A stretch of 64,000 bases of DNA from positions 1 to 64,000 of the forward strand of contig NZ_LJCO01000082.1 in assembly GCF_001399675.1 (NCBI RefSeq). Reading direction: 5' to 3'. Shown here in pieces: positions 8,646 to 16,293 of the stretch; position 1 is the stretch's first letter; each line of letters opens with the position of its first letter. The notes beneath the pieces are model-generated. The model searched no databases and had not been told where the DNA came from. It saw only the letters and a list, made by a program, of their open reading frames with translations. This DNA is from Paenalicyclobacillus ferrooxydans (GTDB lineage: Bacteria > Bacillota > Bacilli > Alicyclobacillales > Alicyclobacillaceae). A program made the position numbers and the translations under genes.

Positions 8646-9908
8646 ATGCCCTCACGCACTAGGGTTGTTGTCACTGGGATGGGAACCGTCACCCCGCTCG
8701 GGGTGGGATTAAAAAGGTTTTGGAATGGTCTGCTTCAGGGAGAATCCGCCGTTCGAGAGATGTCCGATCCGGTTTTGCAAAAGTGGACCCCCGTCGCCGC
8801 ACAGGCAATTGACTTTACCCCGGAAGACTATCTTCCGCGAAAACTTGTCTCTGATACGGACCGCTTCACGCAGCTTGCGCTTGTCTCTGCCAAGGAGGCA
8901 CTTTTTGACGCCGGATTTGACGGAGATTCAGGGCACCCCTTTGGAAAAGAATCGGAGTCCGACAGGGTGGGGCTTTCCCTTGGTTCGGCTTTTGGCGGAG
9001 TCCAATCTCTTGAGGCGGGGGCCGTCAAACTGACCTCGTCAGTGCGGGTCAGTCCGAGATTAGTATCCAAGTCGATTCCGAACGCTGCAGCGGGTGCGAT
9101 TGCGATGACATATCACATTACAGGGCCGTCGATGACGTATGCTACAGCCTGTGCTTCAGCAGCCAACGCGATTGGCGAGGCAGCTTATTGGCTGAAGAGT
9201 GGTGAGGTCGACGTGGTTCTTGCTGGGGGGGCCGAATGCCTGTTTACGCCTTCGATCCTTGCCGGATTAAAATCTGCGGGTGCGCTCGCACAGAATGGAC
9301 CTGAAGACAAAAGCCGCTGGTCACGTCCATTCGATGCCAACCGTCAAGGTATGGTGATGGGGGAAGGTGCAGCGATATTGGTACTGGAGGAACTAGAGCA
9401 CGCCCGCGCCAGAGGAGCCAGAATTTACGCTGAACTTACCGGATATGGAGCTTCCAACGACGCGTACCACGAAACGGCACCCCACCCGGACGGGATTGGG
9501 GCTGCATCGGCCATGTCACGCGCTCTCAGGTCCGCAGGGCTCAGTCCAAAGGATATCGACTATATTAACGCTCATGCGACCTCAACACCGGCAGGAGACA
9601 GTGCAGAATGTAAAGCGCTGTCGCGTGTGTTCGGGGACGACTTATCGAATATTCCCATCAGTTCCATCAAAGGCGTCACAGGACATTTGCTCGGAGCAGC
9701 CGGGGCCATTGAAAGCGTTGCTTGTATTAAAGCCATCGAGGACGAAATCCTTCCTCCGACTGCACATTGTGAGCAGCCGGACGAACTTGCACCTGCCAGT
9801 CTCATTTGTAATACACCGCTTGAAAAAAGAGTCAATCGGGTGCTCAGCAACTCTTTTGGTTTTGGGGGACAAAATGGGGTGCTGGTATGGGAGCGGTTTG
9901 TCGATTGA
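8646..9908 (+). CDS. beta-ketoacyl-ACP synthase II (FabF-like)
   Basis: The 420-residue condensing enzyme has a complete thiolase-fold catalytic set: C169 (TACASAANAIG), H310 (NAHATSTPAGD) and H347 (KGVTGHLLGAAGA). It would extend acyl-ACP with malonyl-ACP in fatty acid synthesis. The gene stands alone, with no acyl carrier protein, fabD or fabG next to it, so it is probably a second, specialised KAS. A role in the unusual omega-alicyclic or branched fatty acids of this kind of bacterium is only a guess. The ATG at 8646 has AAAGGGG eight bases upstream; longer upstream starts have no site. Confidence 0.93.
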   Translation: MPSRTRVVVTGMGTVTPLGVGLKRFWNGLLQGESAVREMSDPVLQKWTPVAAQAIDFTPEDYLPRKLVSDTDRFTQLALVSAKEALFDAGFDGDSGHPFGKESESDRVGLSLGSAFGGVQSLEAGAVKLTSSVRVSPRLVSKSIPNAAAGAIAMTYHITGPSMTYATACASAANAIGEAAYWLKSGEVDVVLAGGAECLFTPSILAGLKSAGALAQNGPEDKSRWSRPFDANRQGMVMGEGAAILVLEELEHARARGARIYAELTGYGASNDAYHETAPHPDGIGAASAMSRALRSAGLSPKDIDYINAHATSTPAGDSAECKALSRVFGDDLSNIPISSIKGVTGHLLGAAGAIESVACIKAIEDEILPPTAHCEQPDELAPASLICNTPLEKRVNRVLSNSFGFGGQNGVLVWERFVD

Positions 9909-9964
9909 CGTCACGATGGGAGCGCTGGCGTTGGTTCGAACTGCGGCCTGCTTGGTGGGCGGCG

Positions 9965-10399
9965 CTAGAACGCCCCCGGCTGGCGTTTGACAATTTGGTA
10001 CACGACCTCCGCTACGATGAGCCCGATTGCAATGGCTCCTGAAATCATGAACGACTCAGCGGCGTAGCGCATGGCCAGGTTGTAATCGTTCTCCACGAAA
10101 TAACGCATTGCGTTGTAAGCGAGCCCTCCCGGTACGAGAGGAATGATGCCAGCCACGCTGAACACGGTGACGGGTGCCTTGTAAAACCGTGCAAAAAGCA
10201 GGCTGACGAGCGTAATCATGAAGGCAGCCACAAGGGTTGCAGGTACCACCGGTATGCCTGAACGTGTGAATTCAATGTAGATCAGCCATCCAATCATTCC
10301 GACTCCACCGCCTGCAATCAGCAGTCGTTTGGGGGCACTGAAGATGATACCGAAGGCTGCTGTGGCCAAAAAGCTGACCACTAACTGTTGGATCAGCAT
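9965..10399 (-). CDS. threonine/serine exporter, ThrE C-terminal half (YjjB-like, DUF3815)
   Basis: The 144-residue membrane protein has about five hydrophobic helices and the conserved GIIPLVPGGLAYNAMRYFVENDY motif (82-104) of the ThrE_2/DUF3815 family. In Corynebacterium the two halves are fused in ThrE, which exports threonine and serine. Here, as in many Firmicutes and enterics, they are separate genes in tandem. The ATG has GAGGAGG at good spacing and lies 21 bases after the partner gene. Confidence 0.88.
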   Translation of the reverse strand: MLIQQLVVSFLATAAFGIIFSAPKRLLIAGGGVGMIGWLIYIEFTRSGIPVVPATLVAAFMITLVSLLFARFYKAPVTVFSVAGIIPLVPGGLAYNAMRYFVENDYNLAMRYAAESFMISGAIAIGLIVAEVVYQIVKRQPGAF

Positions 10400-10420
10400 C
10401 GTGTTTCTCCTCCTCTTCGT

Positions 10421-11194
10421 TTAACTGGCTACGAGAAACAAACTGGCCGCGATGCCACCGCCGATGGCGAGGGCCGTAAGCAATGCTTCGATACCTTTCG
10501 ACATCCCGGAGACGAGGTGACCTGCCATCAAGTCGCGGACGGCATTGGTGATGAGTACACCAGGAACAAGGGGCATGACTGATCCGATAATGATGGTGCT
10601 TTGCGACTGACCCGCACCGATGCGGACCAAAACAAACGATGCGAGTCCAAGCGCAAGTGCAGCGAGAAATTCAGCAAAAAACTTGAACCGAGTTAGTCGA
10701 TGAAAGTACAGCGCGCACGAGAATCCAATCGCTCCACAAACAAACGCAGATGCAAAATCAGACCAAGGTCCGTTAAACATGATGAGGAAGCACCCACTCG
10801 CGAGAGCTGCGGTGACAATCTGCAGCCATATCGGGTAGGCATGTCTGGAAGCCGCGATCTCAGTCAACTTTTCATATGCTTCTTCAATGGATAGCTTATC
10901 TGAACAGAATGCTCGTGAAACAGTATTTACCCGCGTAATCTTTTGCAGGTCAATAGCTCTCTCTGAGACGCGGATGAGCCTCGTTTTGTCTTCTCCGTCG
11001 ATGGAAAAGATGATTCCCGTCGGCGTTACAAAACTCTGTGCATCCACGCCGCGGGCATTTGCCATGCGAATCATGGTGTCCTCTACTCGGTACGTCTCGG
11101 CTCCGTTTTGCAACATGATGCGTCCAGCCAGCAGACAGATGTCCATCAGCGGGCGTTCTTGTGCGAGATGCTGATTCACTCGATATCGCTCCAA
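10421..11194 (-). CDS. threonine/serine exporter, ThrE N-terminal half (YjjP-like, DUF1212)
   Basis: The 257-residue protein matches DUF1212/ThrE. A soluble N-terminal part has the conserved GAETYRVEDTMIRM and SFVTPTGIIFSIDG motifs (about 31-68), followed by five membrane helices with SVMPLVPGVLITNAVRDL (about 203-220). Together with the downstream DUF3815 gene it should form one amino-acid or dicarboxylate exporter. The start is TTG at 11194 with AGAGGA upstream; a GTG five codons later is possible. It is divergent from ppaC. Confidence 0.88.
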   Translation of the reverse strand: MERYRVNQHLAQERPLMDICLLAGRIMLQNGAETYRVEDTMIRMANARGVDAQSFVTPTGIIFSIDGEDKTRLIRVSERAIDLQKITRVNTVSRAFCSDKLSIEEAYEKLTEIAASRHAYPIWLQIVTAALASGCFLIMFNGPWSDFASAFVCGAIGFSCALYFHRLTRFKFFAEFLAALALGLASFVLVRIGAGQSQSTIIIGSVMPLVPGVLITNAVRDLMAGHLVSGMSKGIEALLTALAIGGGIAASLFLVAS

Positions 11195-11331
11195 TCCCTA
11201 TCCTCTGCTCTTCATACTCCGTCAAACCTGCAACCGAATCTCTCAAGCCTCATGATACGAATACCATGGACTTGCGGGCAAGGACTGCAGTCCGCACATT
11301 TCACAATCACCGACAATTTCCCGTTTCGTAT

Positions 11332-11360
11332 TTTACTGCGACTGTGTTCTCACGTATGAT
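11332..11360 (+). promoter_or_regulatory. candidate sigma-A promoter for ppaC
   Basis: TTTACT (11332-11337) and TATGAT (11355-11360) are separated by 17 bases, 4/6 and 5/6 matches to the vegetative consensus. They lie about 60 bases before the ppaC start, in the divergent space between ppaC and the exporter genes. Confidence 0.45.
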
Positions 11361-11422
11361 AAGTAGGATAAATACTCTCGGCGCGAAAACCGTTATCACG
11401 CCCGAGTCATAAGGAGGATAAC

Positions 11423-12361
11423 ATGGACAAGCTTGTTATTTTCGGGCACAAAAACCCGGACACCGATTCCATCTGTTCTGCACTCGCATATGCAGATTTA
11501 AAGACACAGTTGGGCGTTTCTGTTGAACCGCTCCGACTCGGGGAACTGAACCCCGAGACCACGTTTGTCCTGAACCATTTCCAGGTTTTTGCACCGAGGC
11601 TTGTGCACGGTGTCGCGCCGGAAGCTAAGGAAGTTATTTTGGTCGATCACAATGAACGTCAACAAAGTGCCTCCGACATTGGAGAAGTGACTGTTGTTGA
11701 AGTCATTGACCACCACCGGATTGCAAACTTTGAGACGAGCCAACCCCTGTATTACCGTGCGGAGCCGGTTGGGTGTACAGCTACTATTTTGCGCAAAATG
11801 TACATCGAAAATGGCCTCTCGATCCCAAAGTCGATTGCGGGCCTGATGCTGTCCGCCATCATTTCCGACACACTCTTGTTAAAATCACCGACATGTACGG
11901 ATGAAGACGTTAAAGCAGTTCAGGCACTCGCGGAGATTGCAGGTGTCAATTACGAAGAATACGGCCTTGCGATGTTAAAGGCGGGGGCTGATCTGAGTGA
12001 CAAGACACCGGAGGAACTGATTTCCTTGGACGCAAAGGAATTCTCCATGGGCGCTTACAAGGTTGAAATCGCGCAGGTCAACACGGTTGATACCAATGAC
12101 TTGCTTGCTCGCAAAGGTGAACTTGAAGCACTTCTGAACAAGGTCATTCTTGACAAGGGGCTCGACCTGTTTGTACTCGCAATCACGGATATCCTGAACA
12201 GCAACTCTGTGGCACTGGTGCTTGGCCGCGCAGCGAAAGCAGTCGAACAGGCGTACAACGTGACGATCTCTGACAACACAGCTAATCTTCAAGGAGTCGT
12301 ATCCAGGAAAAAGCAGGTTGTGCCGATTCTCACCGAGACACTCGAAAAATTTGAGCTCTAA
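11423..12361 (+). CDS. ppaC: manganese-dependent inorganic pyrophosphatase
   Basis: The 312-residue cytoplasmic enzyme is a family II (DHH superfamily) pyrophosphatase that hydrolyses PPi to drive biosynthesis. The metal ligands are visible: H9, D13 and D15 in [10 protein letters not shown], an aspartate in LVDHNERQ, and the DHH signature in [10 protein letters not shown]. The C-terminal DHHA2 part ends with the substrate-binding SRKKQVVP motif. There is no inserted CBS regulatory region, so it is the short, unregulated form. AAGGAGG is at ideal spacing. A DUF1028 gene follows after 36 bases, probably in the same transcript. Confidence 0.97.
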   Translation: MDKLVIFGHKNPDTDSICSALAYADLKTQLGVSVEPLRLGELNPETTFVLNHFQVFAPRLVHGVAPEAKEVILVDHNERQQSASDIGEVTVVEVIDHHRIANFETSQPLYYRAEPVGCTATILRKMYIENGLSIPKSIAGLMLSAIISDTLLLKSPTCTDEDVKAVQALAEIAGVNYEEYGLAMLKAGADLSDKTPEELISLDAKEFSMGAYKVEIAQVNTVDTNDLLARKGELEALLNKVILDKGLDLFVLAITDILNSNSVALVLGRAAKAVEQAYNVTISDNTANLQGVVSRKKQVVPILTETLEKFEL

Positions 12362-12397
12362 TCCCGGACGAGAAACTCGTCCACAGGAGGATGGGGA

Positions 12398-13279
12398 ATG
12401 TCAAAAACGCCTCTGAAAAATGGTCTGTCTGCTGTAGCGACGTTTTCGATTGTTGCTGTTGATGTCAAGACGGGCGAAATTGGCGTTGCTGTGCAGTCGA
12501 AGTTCCTCGCGGTCGGTGCCGTGGTGCCTTGGGTGAAAGCAGGCGCAGGTGCGATTGCCACGCAGAGTTGGGCGAACACGACATACGGCCCCAAAGGACT
12601 TCAACTGCTCGAGCAGGGACTGCAACCGGAGGAAGTCATTGTCCAGTTGACTGCAGATGATACCGATAAAGAGTCCCGGCAGGTGGGTGTAGTTGATATG
12701 CTGGGGCGCAGCGCGACCTTTACAGGGAAAGACTGTTTCGACTATGCAGGCGGTATCGCAGGGCCAGGCTTTGCTGCGCAGGGAAACATCCTGGCTGGTG
12801 CGGGCGTTGTCGATGGTTTGGTCAAGGGAATTCAATCTGAGGGCTCGCTGCCCGACAGGCTTCTTTACGCGTTGAGCTTGGCCCAGGAAGCAGGCGGGGA
12901 TAAGCGGGGAATGCAAGGGGCGGCTCTGTATGTTGCTAAGCAGGGCGCAGGGTACGGCGGATTCAATGATCGGTATATTGATCTTCGCGTCGATGACAAT
13001 CCGTCACCGATTGAAGAATTAAAACGCCTGCTGGCGCTTCAACGGTTGTATTTTGGCAGGACAGCTCCTGAAGACCGATTGCAGCTAACAGGTGAGACAT
13101 TGCAAGAAATCCGCGACCTGCTTCGGGCCCATGGCTATGCAGCCGGAACGGGTGCAGATTACGACCAAGCAACCCGTCATTCTTTGCAAGCGTATTTTCT
13201 GACGGAAAACTTCGACGATCGGTGGACAGATGAGCCTGTGATAGATCGTTTGGTGCTCGAATTCATGCGTAAGTTCTGA
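12398..13279 (+). CDS. DUF1028 family protein (putative Ntn-hydrolase)
   Basis: The 293-residue protein starts with the DUF1028 domain (about residues 10-215), recognised by ATFSIVAVDVKTGEIGVAVQSKF and the W-A-N-T-x-Y-G-P-K-G stretch. The family has the fold of N-terminal nucleophile hydrolases but no established substrate. The C-terminal 70 residues (LTGETLQEIRDLLRAHGY...) resemble a putative peptidoglycan-binding domain often fused to DUF1028. There is no signal peptide. AGGAGG precedes the ATG. The gene ends before a strong bidirectional hairpin. Confidence 0.85.
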   Translation: MSKTPLKNGLSAVATFSIVAVDVKTGEIGVAVQSKFLAVGAVVPWVKAGAGAIATQSWANTTYGPKGLQLLEQGLQPEEVIVQLTADDTDKESRQVGVVDMLGRSATFTGKDCFDYAGGIAGPGFAAQGNILAGAGVVDGLVKGIQSEGSLPDRLLYALSLAQEAGGDKRGMQGAALYVAKQGAGYGGFNDRYIDLRVDDNPSPIEELKRLLALQRLYFGRTAPEDRLQLTGETLQEIRDLLRAHGYAAGTGADYDQATRHSLQAYFLTENFDDRWTDEPVIDRLVLEFMRKF

Positions 13280-13347
13280 GCGCATGCAGCCTGACGTGTC
13301 TAGATTCGACACTGCCCGAAATTCTGAATTCGATGAAGAAGTCAAGA

Positions 13348-13386
13348 AAAGACCAACATTCCTCGAGGTGAGGAATGTTGGTCTTT
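13348..13386. terminator. bidirectional intrinsic terminator
   Basis: AAAGACCAACATTCCTC (13348-13364) pairs perfectly with 13370-13386 around a 5-base loop. The stem carries A residues on the left and T residues on the right, so it can stop transcription both from the DUF1028 gene and from pepA. Confidence 0.88.
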
Positions 13387-13411
13387 CTAGCTTTACTGAG
13401 TGGCGAATCGC

Positions 13412-14911
13412 TTAGCGGCTTTTCGTCAACAGGTACTGGACCAACGAACGAACCATTACACCTGTAGCACCTTTAGGCGTGAGCGCTGTGCCCTTGTCGG
13501 AATATGCAGTTCCCGCAATGTCCAGGTGAATCCAAGGTGTATTCTCAACAAACTCACGGATAAACAGAGCGGCGGTTATGGTACCCGCGAAGCGGCCGCC
13601 TGTATTTTTCACATCGGCAATATCGCTTTTGATTAAATCCTTATATTCATCGAAGGCAGGTAATTGCCAGGCCTTTTCACCCGCAGTCTGAGTGGCCTCC
13701 ATAAAGTCGGCCAGAAATGCTTCGTCATTTGTCACTGCAGCGGTCGTTGTTGTCCCGAGGGCAACAAGTGCTGCGCCAGTAAGCGTGGCCAGGTCAATGA
13801 TCTGAGATGCTCCATGATGTTTGGCGTAAGCTACACCGTCTGCGAGTGCTAGCCGACCTTCCGCATCCGTGTTCAAGACCTCAATGGTCTTACCGGTCAT
13901 TGCCGAAATGACATCTCCCGGCCGAAAAGCACTGCCGGATGGCATGTTTTCAGTGGCTGGAACCACACCGACAACGTTGATAGCGGGCCTTAACTGGCCA
14001 ATCGCTTTCATCGTGCCAAGAACGGAAGCACCGCCTCCCATATCGGTTTTCATGTTTTCCATCCCAGCAGCGGTTTTAATGGAGAGACCGCCGCTGTCAA
14101 ACGTGATCCCCTTACCGACAAGTCCGATAGCGTTATCCCATGTATCTCTACCTTGGTAGCGCAAGACAATCATCTTTGGAGGTTCGACACTCCCTTGGGC
14201 GACAGCAAGCAATGCACCCATGCCGAGTTCTTCCATTTGTTCTCTGTCGAGTACTTCAAGGGTCATTCCATACTCGTGTGCAATTTTCGATGCATGTTCA
14301 GCCATGATAGTCGGTGTCATACGGTTGCCCGGGGTGTTGACCAAGTCGCGAGCCAGACAGACGCCGGACGCCACGGCTTCTCCGTTTTTGATCCCTGTGC
14401 TGAGACCTGCAACGTCATAGGTGCTGTAAACAGTGAACTTGGATACGTGGTGATGAGTTTTCTTGTCCCGCGCATAGCTTTCAAAATGATAGTTCGCGAG
14501 TAAAGCACCCTCCGCGATGGCTTGTCCAACTTCCACATCTGTCCATGAATCAGACAATTCTTCGGGTAAGATGAACGCGACGTGGTTTGCTTTGCACTCC
14601 GCTGCTCTACGCACCGCGGTGGCTGCTGCCAATCGAATGGCCCCAAGGTCAGGTTCTTTGGCGAGTGTCCCGAGTCCGATGAGGGCGAACCGGGGGGCGG
14701 TTATTTGACCTAAAGTATGAGTTTCAAACACATCACCTTGCTTTGCTGTCCAGGATTCGCGCTCCAGGAGTGCAGACAATTGATGGGCCATTGCGTGATT
14801 GAATGCGGTAAAGCCAGGTTCATTCTGGTATGTATCGGAGGAGCAGGTAAGTACAACGAGATCAGAAGAAATGGCTAAGAGATCTTTTGCAGATTGCACG
14901 TCGATTTGCAT
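13412..14911 (-). CDS. pepA: leucyl aminopeptidase (M17)
   Basis: The 499-residue cytosolic metallo-aminopeptidase removes N-terminal residues from peptides using two metal ions. The M17 signature NTDAEGRL is present (D349, E351). The other ligands and catalytic residues are K267 and D272 (GKGITFDSGG), K279 and D290, and R353. The N-terminal alpha/beta domain is complete, and the length is normal for the family. AGGAGG precedes the ATG. The gene is monocistronic by position. Confidence 0.96.
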   Translation of the reverse strand: MQIDVQSAKDLLAISSDLVVLTCSSDTYQNEPGFTAFNHAMAHQLSALLERESWTAKQGDVFETHTLGQITAPRFALIGLGTLAKEPDLGAIRLAAATAVRRAAECKANHVAFILPEELSDSWTDVEVGQAIAEGALLANYHFESYARDKKTHHHVSKFTVYSTYDVAGLSTGIKNGEAVASGVCLARDLVNTPGNRMTPTIMAEHASKIAHEYGMTLEVLDREQMEELGMGALLAVAQGSVEPPKMIVLRYQGRDTWDNAIGLVGKGITFDSGGLSIKTAAGMENMKTDMGGGASVLGTMKAIGQLRPAINVVGVVPATENMPSGSAFRPGDVISAMTGKTIEVLNTDAEGRLALADGVAYAKHHGASQIIDLATLTGAALVALGTTTTAAVTNDEAFLADFMEATQTAGEKAWQLPAFDEYKDLIKSDIADVKNTGGRFAGTITAALFIREFVENTPWIHLDIAGTAYSDKGTALTPKGATGVMVRSLVQYLLTKSR

Positions 14912-14974
14912 TTTGGTGCCTCCTGGGATATGAAATGCTGATTCACATTAATGTTACTTTAAATCTTCCAAATC

Positions 14975-15012
14975 GTCTCGGAAACGAACGTATTGTCTCG
15001 GAAACGAACGTA
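14975..15012. repeat. tandem 18-bp direct repeat
   Basis: The unit GTCTCGGAAACGAACGTA occurs at 14975-14992 and again at 14995-15012, a period of 20 bases. It lies between the pepA start and the end of the glutaredoxin-like gene. The period is close to two helical turns, which would suit a binding site for a pepA regulator. No family is recognised. Confidence 0.7.
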
Positions 15013-15033
15013 AAAATCAGAAATTGGGTGTGA

Positions 15034-15288
15034 TTACTCAGACAGCCATCCTTCGTCAGTCAGAAGGGCTTCAAGCGCCGGAGGGTTGTAGCCTCGAACA
15101 AATCTTTGACCTGCAATCACGACGGGCGCAGTGAACGAACCGGTCAGGCGAACGAGTTCATCAATGGCACCCGATTGTCGTAACAGATGAACCTCACGAA
15201 ACGGAACATGATTACGCGAAAGAAACTCTTTCGCAAGACGGCACTTTCCTCAGTTGCTGGTGGTGTAAACGACAACGTCCCCTTTCAC
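15034..15288 (-). CDS. glutaredoxin-like selenoprotein (UxxC), in-frame TGA
   Basis: Reading through one TGA gives an 84-residue glutaredoxin/NrdH-type protein. It opens KGDVVVYTTSN, then TGA (15252-15250, codon 13), then GKCRLAKEFL. The TGA stands exactly where the first cysteine of the CxxC redox motif belongs, with C16 intact. The rest of the fold is complete: the cis-proline motif TAPVV (about 59-63) and the glycine-rich ending VRGYNPPALEALL. The GTG start has a perfect GAGGAGG eight bases upstream, so the N-terminal part is clearly translated. A SECIS-like hairpin begins 15 bases after the TGA. Selenocysteine insertion is the best explanation; a Cys-to-stop mutation or sequencing error is the alternative. 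It is divergent from an HMA-domain gene. Confidence 0.78.
15216..15234 (-). promoter_or_regulatory. candidate bacterial SECIS element
   Basis: On the minus strand GCGAAAG (15234-15228) pairs with CTTTCGC (15222-15216) around the loop AGTTT. The loop starts 22 bases after the TGA and has a G in its first two positions. This matches the general rules for bacterial SECIS elements: a hairpin immediately downstream in the coding frame, a small apical loop with an early G, and a TGA-to-loop distance of roughly 16-37 bases. Confidence 0.65.
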
Positions 15289-15375
15289 GTTCGGCACCTC
15301 CTCTAGGTTAAGCATAACGGTTTTGCAGGAAAATACGAAAGTGGTGGGAAACTGTGTTGTTTCTGCGACAGGGGA

Positions 15376-15392
15376 TACACTACACCGGTGTA
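15376..15392 (+). promoter_or_regulatory. palindromic operator candidate TACACCGGTGTA
   Basis: A 12-bp perfect palindrome (15381-15392) overlaps a -10-like TACACT (15376-15381) in the 130 bases between the divergent selenoprotein and HMA genes. It could be the operator of a dimeric regulator acting on either or both. The regulator is not identified, and a good -35 is not visible. Confidence 0.4.
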
Positions 15393-15418
15393 ATCAAACC
15401 TAGGGAGCGTGAATTGTT

Positions 15419-15613
15419 TTGGATACTTTGACATTGTCAGTTCATGGATTGAATGTCAATGCGGTCACAAAGGCACTCAGACAAACCCGGGGCGTTGCAG
15501 GTGTCAGTGTTGACTTGGGAGAAAGTGTTGCAGTGGTTACATACGATGAAACCGAGACAACCGCTGGTCACCTTGAGCAGGTTGTCTCGGCAACACATCA
15601 CAGGTCGAACTGA
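15419..15613 (+). CDS. HMA-domain-like protein lacking metal-binding cysteines
   Basis: The 64-residue protein has the ferredoxin-like beta-alpha-beta pattern of heavy-metal-associated (HMA, CopZ-like) domains, with GVAGVSVDLGESVAVVTYDE matching the usual GVxxVxVdLxxxxaxVxyD. The metal site that should read GMTCxxC is GLNVNAV, so both cysteines are gone. The protein cannot bind copper in the standard way and may be a structural or regulatory relative. The start is TTG at 15419 with a weak GGGAG 11 bases upstream; a TTG three codons later is possible. It converges on msrB. Confidence 0.68.
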   Translation: MDTLTLSVHGLNVNAVTKALRQTRGVAGVSVDLGESVAVVTYDETETTAGHLEQVVSATHHRSN

Positions 15614-15638
15614 ATCACGGGGCTTCAACGCCGGGCGC

Positions 15639-16070
15639 TTATCTTTCAAACAAGCGCAGATACTCCCCGTAGCCCTCTTCCTCAAGTTTGTCTTTTTCAA
15701 TAAAGCGCAGTGCTGACGAATTAATACAATAGCGAAGTCCACCCGTTTCTTCTGGGCCGTCATCAAATACGTGGCCGAGATGCGAGTCTGCTTTGGTGCT
15801 CCGCACTTCTGTGCGAATCATGCCGTGACTCGTGTCTCGTCGCTCACGTATTTCATGGTCATTGAGCGGTTTGGTAAAACTCGGCCAGCCGCAACCCGAG
15901 TCATACTTATCTAAGGAGGTAAAAAGCGGCTCTCCGGAGACAACGTCTACGTACAGCCCTTCCCGGTGATTGTTCCAGTACTCGTTGTGAAACGGGGGCT
16001 CAGTCCCACTGTGTTGAGTGACCTCATATTGCATCGGCGTTAATCGCTGTTTCAAGTCATCCTGCGGCAC
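15639..16070 (-). CDS. msrB: peptide methionine (R)-S-oxide reductase
   Basis: The 143-residue enzyme repairs methionine-R-sulfoxide in proteins. The catalytic cysteine C115 lies in [12 protein letters not shown] and the resolving cysteine C60 in SGCGWPSF. The zinc-binding CxxC pairs found in some MsrB proteins are absent, so this is the non-zinc form. The start is GTG at 16070, just after an in-frame TGA, with GGTGA close upstream. Some MsrB proteins use selenocysteine, but this one uses cysteine. Its neighbours suggest a small oxidative-repair island with the glutaredoxin-like gene. Confidence 0.95.
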   Translation of the reverse strand: MPQDDLKQRLTPMQYEVTQHSGTEPPFHNEYWNNHREGLYVDVVSGEPLFTSLDKYDSGCGWPSFTKPLNDHEIRERRDTSHGMIRTEVRSTKADSHLGHVFDDGPEETGGLRYCINSSALRFIEKDKLEEEGYGEYLRLFER

Positions 16071-16293
16071 GTATCATCACCAATCCTTTCGGTTTTTTAG
16101 AAGCAAAGACCTGCCTGTGAGCATCATCGCTGAACGCTTCACTCCAGTCAAACCGGAGGTATGTTCAGGATTCTCAGATGTTGACACACGGGAACTTCGG
16201 GGTAATCTGTAGTGGTGGCGAGCGGCGGGAGGAATCTTTTTCCGAGTCTAGGCCAGTGACAGAGCCACACTGCTGCATAAAGACTGTACGGGA

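Noticed and set aside
15639-16070. msrB as a second selenoprotein
   Set aside because: The catalytic residue is an ordinary cysteine in an uninterrupted frame, with no in-frame TGA.
16071-16293. Riboswitch-like element before the Fsr transporter
   Set aside because: The region has G-rich tracts but no stable nested helices or known class signature.
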